DNA from: Cherax quadricarinatus
Taxonomy: Eukaryota; Arthropoda; Malacostraca; Decapoda; Parastacidae
Length of the DNA stretch: 64,000 nucleotides
Reading direction: 5' to 3'
NCBI RefSeq assembly: GCF_038502225.1
Contig: NC_091378.1
Span: forward strand, 1,524,244 to 1,588,243
In this document: piece after piece, positions 55,327 through 64,000 of the stretch
Layout of the letters: every line of letters starts with the position of its first letter
How positions within the stretch are numbered: the stretch's first letter is position 1
Position numbers and translations under genes: made by a program
Notes under the pieces: model-generated
What the model saw: the letters and a program-made list of their open reading frames with translations, nothing else
The model's database searches: none
What the model was told of the DNA's origin: nothing

Positions 55327-57895
55327 GGTGTCCCACAGAGCAGAGAGTACGAGAGGCAGAACACGGACGCTACCACAACGCAGAGAGTACGAGAGGCAGG
55401 CAGAGGCGGCACAGGGACGCTACCACAACGCAGAGAGTACGAGAGGCAGGCAGAGGCAGCACACGGACCCTACCACAACGCAGAGAGTACGAGAGGCAGG
55501 CAGAGGCAGCACACGGACGCTACCACAACGCAGAGAGTACGAGAGGCAGGCAGAGGCGGCACAGGGACGCTACCACAACGCAGAGAGTACGAGAGGCAGG
55601 CAGAGGCAGCACACGGACCCTACCACAACGCAGAGAGTACGAGAGGCAGGCAGAGGCAGCACACGGACGCTACAACAACGTAGAGAGTACGAGAGGCAGG
55701 CAGAGGCAGCACATGGACGCTAAGACAACGTAGAGAGTACGAGAGGCAGGCAGAGGCAGCACACGGACGCTACCACAACGCAGAGAGTACGAGAGGCAGG
55801 CAGAGGCAGCACACGGACGCTACCACAACGTAGAGAGTACAAGAGGCAGGCAGAGGCAGCACACGGACGCTACGACAACGCAGAGAGTACGAGAGGCAGG
55901 CAGAGGCAGCACACGGACGCTACGACAACGCAGAGAGTACGAGAGGCAGGCAGAGGCAGCACACGGACGCTACCACAACGTAGAGAGTACGAGAGGCAAT
56001 ACACGGACGCTACCACAACGTAGAGAGTACAAGAGGCAGGCAGAGGCAGCACACGGACGCTACGACAACGCAGAGAGTACGAGAGGCAGGCAGAGGCAGC
56101 ACACGGACGCTACGACAACGTAGAGAGTACGAGAGGCAATACACGGACGCTACCACAACGTAGAGAGTACGAGAGGCAGAGGCAACACACGGACGCTACC
56201 ACAACGCAGAGAGTACGAGAGGCAGGCAGAGGCAACACACGGACGCTACCACAACGCAGAGAGTACGAGAGGCAGGCAGAGGCAGCACACGGACGCTACC
56301 ACAACGTAGAGAGTACGAGAGGCAGGCAGAGGCAGCACACGGGCGCTACCACAACGCAGAGCGTATGAGAGGCAGGCAGAAGCAGTACACGGACGCTACC
56401 ACAACGCAGAGAGTACGAGAGGCAGGCAGAGGCAGCACACGGACGCTACCACAACGCAGAGAGTACGAGAGGCAGGCAGAGGCAGCACACGAACGCTACC
56501 ACAACGCAGAGAGCACGAGAGGCAGGCAAAGGCAGCACACGGACGCTACCACAACGCAGAGAGTACGAGAAGCAGGCAGAGGCAGCACACGGACGCTACC
56601 ACAACGTAGAGAGTACGAGAGGCAGGCAGAGGCAGCACATGGACGCTACCACAACGCAGACAGTACGAGAGGCAGGCAGAGGCAGCACACGGACGCTACC
56701 ACAACGCAGAGAGTACGAGAGGCAGGCAGAGGCGGCACACGGACGCTACCACAACGCAGAGAGTACGAGAGGCAGGCAGAGGCAGCACACGGACGCTACC
56801 ACAACGCAGAGAGTACGAGAGGCAGGCAGAGGCAGCACACGGACGCTACCACAACGTAGAGAGTACGAGAGGCAGGCAGAGGCAGCACATGGACGCTAAG
56901 ACAACGTAGAGAGTACGAGAGGCAGGCAGAGGCAGCACACGTACGCTACCACAATGCAGAGAGTACGAGAGGCAGGCAGAGGCAGCACACGGACGCTACC
57001 ACAACGCAGAGAGTACGAGAGGCAGGCAGAGGCAGCACACGGACGCTACAACAACGTAGAGAGTACAAGTGGCAGGCAGAGGCAGCACACGGACGCTACG
57101 ACAACGCAGAGAGTACGAGAGGCAGGCAGAGGCAGCACACGGACGCTACGACAACGCAGAGAGTACGAGAGGCAGGCAGAGGCAGCACACGGACGCTAGC
57201 ACAACGTAGAGAGTACGAGAGGCAATACACGGACGCTACCACAACGTAGAGAGTACAAGAGGCAGGCAGAGGCAGCACACGGACGCTACGACAACGCAGA
57301 GAGTACGAGAGGCAGGCAGAGGCAGCACACGGACGCTACCACAACGTAGAGAGTACGAGAGGCAATACACGGACGCTACCACAACGTAGAGAGTACGAGA
57401 GGCAGAGGCAACACACGGACGCTACCACAACGCAGAGAGTACGAGAGGCAGGCAGAGGCAACACACGGACGCTACCACAACGCAGAGAGTACGAGAGGCA
57501 GGCAGAGGCAGCACACGGACGCTACCACAACGTAGAGAGTACGAGAGGCAGACAGAGGCAGCACACGGGCGCTACCACAACGCTGAGCGTATGAGAGGCA
57601 GGCAGAAGCAGTACACGGACGCTACCACAACGCAGAGAGTACGAGAGGCAGGCAGAGGCAGCACACGGACGCTACCACAACGTACCACAAGCAGGTAGAG
57701 ACGAGTACGAGAGGCAGGCAGAGGCAGCACACGGACGCTACCACAACGCAGACAGTACGAGAGGCAGGCAGAGGCAGCACACGGACGCTACCACAACGCA
57801 GACAGTACGAGAGGCAGGCAGAGGCAGCACACGGACGCTACCACAACACAGACAGTACGAGAGGCAGGCAGAGGCAGCACACGAACGTTACCACA
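55327..57895. repeat. 50-bp satellite with internal 1226-bp duplication
   Basis: About 51 units of ACGAGAGGCAGGCAGAGGCA and CGGACGCTACCACAACG. Short units lacking GGCAGAGGCAGC occur at 55.98, 56.13, 56.17, 57.21, 57.36 and 57.40 kb. A block with rare variants (GCGTATGAGAG at 56361 and 57587; short unit at 55980 and 57206) repeats at an offset of 1226 bp. Confidence 0.97.
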
Positions 57896-57997
57896 ACGTT
57901 TCACCCACAGTGGAACTTTAAACGAAGCTAAAACCTGGCAAATTACCCCAAAATATCCCGTTTAAAGCGTCCTGAAATCCCAAAGTATAAGTCAGTG

Positions 57998-60900
57998 CCA
58001 GTGTCCACAAGAACAATGCCAGTGTTCACAAGAACAATGCCAGTGTTCACAAGAACAATGCCAGTGTCCACAAGAACAATACCAGTGTCCACAATAACAA
58101 TGCCAGTGTCCACAAGAACAATACCAGTGTCCACAAGAACAATGCCAGTGTCCACAAGAACAATACCAGTGTCCACAAGAACAATGCCAGTGTCCACAAG
58201 AACAATGCCAGTGTCCACAAGAACAATACCAGTGTCCACAAGAACAATGCCAGTGTCCACAAGAACAATACCAGTGTCCACAAGAACAATACCAGTGTCC
58301 ACAAGAACAATACCAGTGTCCACAAGAACAATGCCAGTGTCCACAAGAACAATACCAGTGTCCACAAGAACAATGCCAGTGTCCACAAGAACAATACCAG
58401 TGTCCACAAGAACAATGCCAGTGCCCACAAGAACAATACCAGTGTCCACAAGAACAATACCAGTGTCCACAAGAACAATACCAGTGTCCACAAGAACAAT
58501 ACCAGTGTCCACAAGAACAATGCCAGTGTCCACAAGAACAGTGTCCACAAGAACAATACCAGTGTCCACAAGAACAATACCAGTGTCCACAAGAACAATA
58601 CCAGTGTCCACAAGAACAATACCAGTGTCCACAAGAACAATACCAGTGTCCACAAGAACAATGCCAGTGTCCACAAGAACAATGCCAGTGTCCACAAGAA
58701 CAATACCAGTGTCCACAAGAACAATACCAGTGTCCACAAGAACAATACCAGTGTCCACAAGAACAATACCAGTGTCCACAAGAACAATACCAGTGTCCAC
58801 AAGAACAATACCAGTGTCCACAAGAACAATACCAGTGTCCACAAGAACAATACCAGTGTCCACAAGAACAATACCAGTGTCCACAAGAACAATACCAGTG
58901 TCCACAAGAACAATACCAGTGTCCACAAGAACAATACCAGTGTCCACAAGAACAATACCAGTGTCCACAAGAACAATGCCAGTGTCCACAAGAACAATAC
59001 CAGTGTCCACAAGAACAATGCCAGTGTCCACAAGAACAATCCACAAGAACAATACCAGTGTCCACAAGAACAATACCAGTGTCCACAAGAACAATACCAG
59101 TGTCCACAAGAACAATACCAGTGTCCACAAGAACAATACCAGTGTCCACAAGAACAATACCAGTGTCCACAAGAACAATACCAGTGTCCACAAGAACAAT
59201 GCCAGTGTCCACAAGAACAATACCAGTGTCCACAAGAACAATACCAGTGTCCACAAGAACAATGCCAGTGTCCACAAGAACAATGCCAGTGTCCACAAGA
59301 ACAATGCCAGTGTCCACAAGAACAATACCAGTGTCCACAAGAACAATACCAGTGTCCACAAGAACAATGCCAGTGTCCACAAGAACAATACCAGTGTCCA
59401 CAAGAACAATACCAGTGTCCACAAGAACAATACCAGTGTCCACAAGAACAATGCCAGTGTCCACAAGAACAATACCAGTGTCCACAAGAACAATACCAGT
59501 GTCCACAAGAACAATGCCAGTGTCCACAAGAACAATACCAGTGTCCACAAGAACAATACCAGTGTCCACAAGAACAATACCAGTGTCCACAAGAACAATA
59601 CCAGTGTCCACAAGAACAATACCAGTGTCCACAAGAACAATACCAGTGTCCACAAGAACAATACCAGTGTCCACAAGAACAATGCCAGTGTCCACAAGAA
59701 CAATACCAGTGTCCACAAGAACAATACCAGTGTCCACAAGAACAATACCAGTGTCCACAAGAACAATGCCAGTGTCCACAAGAACAATACCAGTGTCCAC
59801 AAGAACAATACCAGTGTCCACAAGAACAATGCCAGTGCCCACAAGAACAATGCCAGTGCCCACAAGAACAATACCAGTGTCCACAAGAACAATGCCAGTG
59901 TCCACAAGAACAATGCCAGTGTCCACAAGAACAATACCAGTGTCCACAAGAACAATGCCAGTGTCCACAAGAACAATACCAGTGTCCACAAGAACAATGC
60001 CAGTGTCCACAAGAACAATACCAGTGTCCACAAGAACAATACCAGTGTCCACAAGAACAATACCAGTGTCCACAAGAACAATACCAGTGTCCACAAGAAC
60101 AATACCAGTGTCCACAAGAACAATACCAGTGTCCACAAGAACAATGCCAGTGTCCACAAGAACAATACCAGTGTCCACAAGAACAATACCAGTGTCCACA
60201 AGAACAATGCCAGTGCCCACAAGAACAATACCAGTGTCCACAAGAACAATGCCAGTGTCCACAAGAACAATACCAGTGTCCACAAGAACAATGCCAGTGT
60301 CCACAAGAACAATACCAGTGTCCACAAGAACAATACCAGTGTCCACAAGAACAATACCAGTGTCCACAAGAACAATACCAGTGTCCACAAGAACAATACC
60401 AGTGTCCACAAGAACAATACCAGTGTCCACAAGAACAATACCAGTGTCCACAAGAACAATACCAGTGTCCACAAGAACAATACCAGTGTCCACAAGAACA
60501 ATACCAGTGTCCACAAGAACAATACCAGTGTCCACAAGAACAATACCAGTGTCCACAAGAACAATACCAGTGTCCACAAGAACAATACCAGTGTCCACAA
60601 GAACAATACCAGTGTCCACAAGAACAATACCAGTGTCCACAAGAACAATACCAGTGTCCACAAGAACAATACCAGTGTCCACAAGAACAATACCAGTGTC
60701 CACAAGAACAATACCAGTGTCCACAAGAACAATACCAGTGTCCACAAGAACAATACCAGTGTCCACAAGAACAATACCAGTGTCCACAAGAACAATACCA
60801 GTGTCCACAAGAACAATACCAGTGTCCACAAGAACAATACCAGTGTCCACAAGAACAATACCAGTGTCCACAAGAACAATACCAGTGTCCACAAGAACAA

Positions 60901-63900
60901 TACCAGTGTCCACAAGAACAATACCAGTGTCCACAAGAACAATACCAGTGTCCACAAGAACAATACCAGTGTCCACAAGAACAATACCAGTGTCCACAAG
61001 AACAATACCAGTGTCCACAAGAACAATACCAGTGTCCACAAGAACAATACCAGTGTCCACAAGAACAATGCCAGTGCCCACAAGAACAACCAGTGTCCAC
61101 AAGAACAATCCACAAGAACAATACCAGTGTCCACAAGAACAATACCAGTGTCCACAAGAACAATACCAGTGTCCACAAGAACAATGCCAGTGTCCACAAG
61201 AACAATACCAGTGTCCACAAGAACAATACCAGTGTCCACAAGAACAATACCAGTGTCCACAAGAACAATACCAGTGTCCACAAGAACAATACCAGTGTCC
61301 ACAAGAACAATACCAGTGTCCACAAGAACAATACCAGTGTCCACAAGAACAATACCAGTGTCCACAAGAACAATACCAGTGTCCACAAGAACAATACCAG
61401 TGTCCACAAGAACAATGCCAGTGTCCACAAGAACAATACCAGTGTCCACAAGAACAATACCAGTGTCCACAAGAACAATACCAGTGTCCACAAGAACAAT
61501 ACCAGTGTCCACAAGAACAATACCAGTGTCCACAAGAACAATACCAGTGTCCACAAGAACAATACCAGTGTCCACAAGAACAATACCAGTGTCCACAAGA
61601 ACAATACCAGTGTCCACAAGAACAATACCAGTGTCCACAAGAACAATACCAGTGTCCACAAGAACAATACCAGTGTCCACAAGAACAATGCCAGTCCACA
61701 AGAACAATACCAGTGTCCACAAGAACAATACCAGTGTCCACAAGAACAATACCAGTGTCCACAAGAACAATACCAGTGTCCACAAGAACAATACCAGTGT
61801 CCACAAGAACAATACCAGTGTCCACAAGAACAATCCACAAGAACAATACCAGTGTCCACAAGAACAATACCAGTGTCCACAAGAACAATACCAGTGTCCA
61901 CAAGAACAATACCAGTGTCCACAAGAACAATACCAGTGTCCACAAGAACAATACCAGTGTCCACAAGAACAATACCAGTGTCCACAAGAACAATACCAGT
62001 GTCCACAAGAACAATACCAGTGTCCACAAGAACAATACCAGTGTCCACAAGAACAATACCAGTGTCCACAAGAACAATACCAGTGTCCACAAGAACAATA
62101 CCAGTGTCCACAAGAACAATACCAGTGTCCACAAGAACAATACCAGTGTCCACAAGAACAATACCAGTGTCCACAAGAACAATACCAGTGTCCACAAGAA
62201 CAATACCAGTGTCCACAAGAACAATACCAGTGTCCACAAGAACAATACCAGTGTCCACAAGAACAATACCAGTGTCCACAAGAACAATACCAGTGTCCAC
62301 AAGAACAATGCCAGTGTCCACAAGAACAATACCAGTGTCCACAAGAACAATACCAGTGTCCACAAGAACAATACCAGTGTCCACAAGAACAATACCAGTG
62401 TCCACAAGAACAATGCCAGTGTCCACAAGAACAATACCAGTGTCCACAAGAACACCAGTGTCCACAAGAACAACCAGTGACCACAAGAACAATACCAGTG
62501 TCCACAAGAACAATACCAGTGTCCACAAGAACAATGCCAGTGTCCACAAGAACAATACCAGTGTCCACAAGAACAATACCAGTGTCCACAAGAACAATAC
62601 CAGTGTCCACAAGAACAATACCAGTGTCCACAAGAACAATACCAGTGTCCACAAGAACACCAGTGTCCACAAGAACAACCAGTGTCCACAAGAACAATAC
62701 CAGTGTCCACAAGAACAATACCAGTGTCCACAAGAACAATACCAGTGTCCACAAGAACAATACCAGTGTCCACAAGAACAATGCCAGTGTCCACAAGAAC
62801 AATACCAGTGTCCACAAGAACAATACCAGTGTCCACAAGAACAATACCAGTGTCCACAAGAACACCAGTGTCCACAAGAACAATACCAGTGTCCACAAGA
62901 ACAATACCAGTGTCCACAAGAACAATCCCAGTGTCCACAAGAACAATACCAGTGTCCACAAGAACAATACCAGTGTCCACAAGAACAATACCAGTGTCCA
63001 CAAGAACAATACCAGTGTCCACAAGAACAATACCAGTGTCCACAAGAACAATACCAGTGTCCACAAGAACAATACCAGTGTCCACAAGAACAATACCAGT
63101 GTCCACAAGAACAATACCAGTGTCCACAAGAACAATACCAGTGTCCACAAGAACAATACCAGTGTCCACAAGAACAATACCAGTGTCCACAAGAACAATA
63201 CAAGTGTCAACAATAACAATACCAGAGTCCACAAGAACAATACCACTGTCAACAAGAACACTACCAGTTTCCCATCGAACAATCCCAGTGTCCACAAGAA
63301 CAATACCAGTGTCCACAAGAACAATACCAGTGTCCACAAGAACAATACCAGTGTCCACAAGAACAATACCAGTGTCCACAAGAACAATACCAGTGTCCAC
63401 AAGAACAATACCAGTGTCCACAAGAACAATACCAGTGTCCACAAGAACAATACCAGTGTCCACAAGAACAATACCAGTGTCCACAAGAACAATACCAGTG
63501 TCCACAAGAACAATACCAGTGTCCACAAGAACAATACCAGTGTCCACAAGAACAATACCAGTGTCCACAAGAACAATACCAGTGTCCACAAGAACAATAC
63601 CAGTGTCCACAAGAACAATACCAGTGTCCACAAGAACAATGCCAGTGTACCAGTGTCCACAAGAACAATACCAGTGTCCACAAGTACAATACGAGTGTAC
63701 ACAAGAACAATACCAGTGTACACAATAACAATACCAGTGTCCACAAGAACAATACCAGTGTCCACAAGAACAATACCAGTGTCCACAAGAACAATACCAG
63801 TGTCCACAAGAACAATACCAGTGTCCACAAGAACAATACCAGTGTCCACAAGAACAAGAACAATACCAGTGTCCACAAGAACAATACCAGTGTCCACAAG

Positions 63901-64000
63901 AACAATACCAGTGTCCACAAGAACAATACCAGTGTCCACAAGAACAATACCAGTGTCCACAAGAACAATACCAGTGTCCACAAGAACAATACCAGTGTCC
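57998..64000. repeat. 21-bp satellite, over 6 kb, runs off the window
   Basis: About 286 units of CCAGTGTCCACAAGAACAAT plus one base; the variable position gives AATACC or AATGCC. AATGCC units are scattered in 58.0-60.3 kb and absent from 60.31 to 61.06 kb. Units shortened by 8 bp (AACAATCCACAAG) occur near 59040, 61108 and 61832. All six frames are open for long stretches (up to 2012 aa) because the unit is seven stop-free codons either way; no domain or start context supports a protein. Confidence 0.97.

Noticed and set aside
57943..63989. Very long open frames (up to 2012 aa minus, 1140 aa plus) that look like repetitive proteins
   Set aside because: Every frame of the stop-free 21-bp unit is open. 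The translations change register at indels and show no domain, signal or splice context.

Overview
The window looks like repeat-dense nuclear DNA from an arthropod, most likely a decapod crustacean such as a crayfish or lobster. This rests on an interstitial array of the arthropod telomere-type pentamer TTAGG, on tRNA-headed SINEs, on a PHD-APE-RT LINE, on Penelope-like retroelement (PLE) remnants and on very abundant simple and minisatellite repeats. The species call is inference. I see no host protein-coding gene, rRNA gene, functional tRNA gene or CRISPR array. By my tally of coordinates about half of the 64 kb is tandem repeat.

Layout. 0-7.7 kb: minisatellites of 36, 44, 31 and 26 bp separated by LINE tails, a SINE and PLE-type terminal sequences. 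7.7-12.8 kb: a LINE on the minus strand with one long open frame (ATG at 11517, stop at 7969) encoding a 2A-like motif, a PHD finger, an APE endonuclease and a reverse transcriptase. 13-15 kb: a PLE fragment with a GIY-YIG endonuclease domain, inserted into an older SINE with a 12-bp target duplication. 15.4-16.6 kb: a SINE, then a palindromic TA-flanked MITE-like element. 17-24 kb: PLE-type inverted-repeat structures and a 63-bp satellite interrupted by a SINE. 24-31 kb: polypurine, 23-bp, TTAGG-like, GTG, 32-bp and 40-bp arrays. 31-38 kb: several LINE 3' relics and a second PLE relic among GT/GA microsatellites. 38-46 kb: a 42/28-bp array, a LINE RNase H relic that runs into a 32-bp and then a 71-bp array, and a 21-bp array. 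46.6-53.6 kb: a 7-kb 22-bp array. 53.7-57.9 kb: 60-, 28-, 46- and 50-bp arrays. 58-64 kb: a 21-bp array running off the window end.

How the parts relate. The 3' tail of the LINE is shared with the SINEs, so the LINE family is a plausible source of the machinery that copied them. Several arrays can be traced to a piece of a dispersed element: the 32-bp array to a LINE coding end, the 60-bp array to a PLE terminus, and the 44- and 29-bp arrays to one common seed. The very long open frames in the arrays exist because the repeat units lack stop codons in many or all frames; I treat them as artefacts, not genes.
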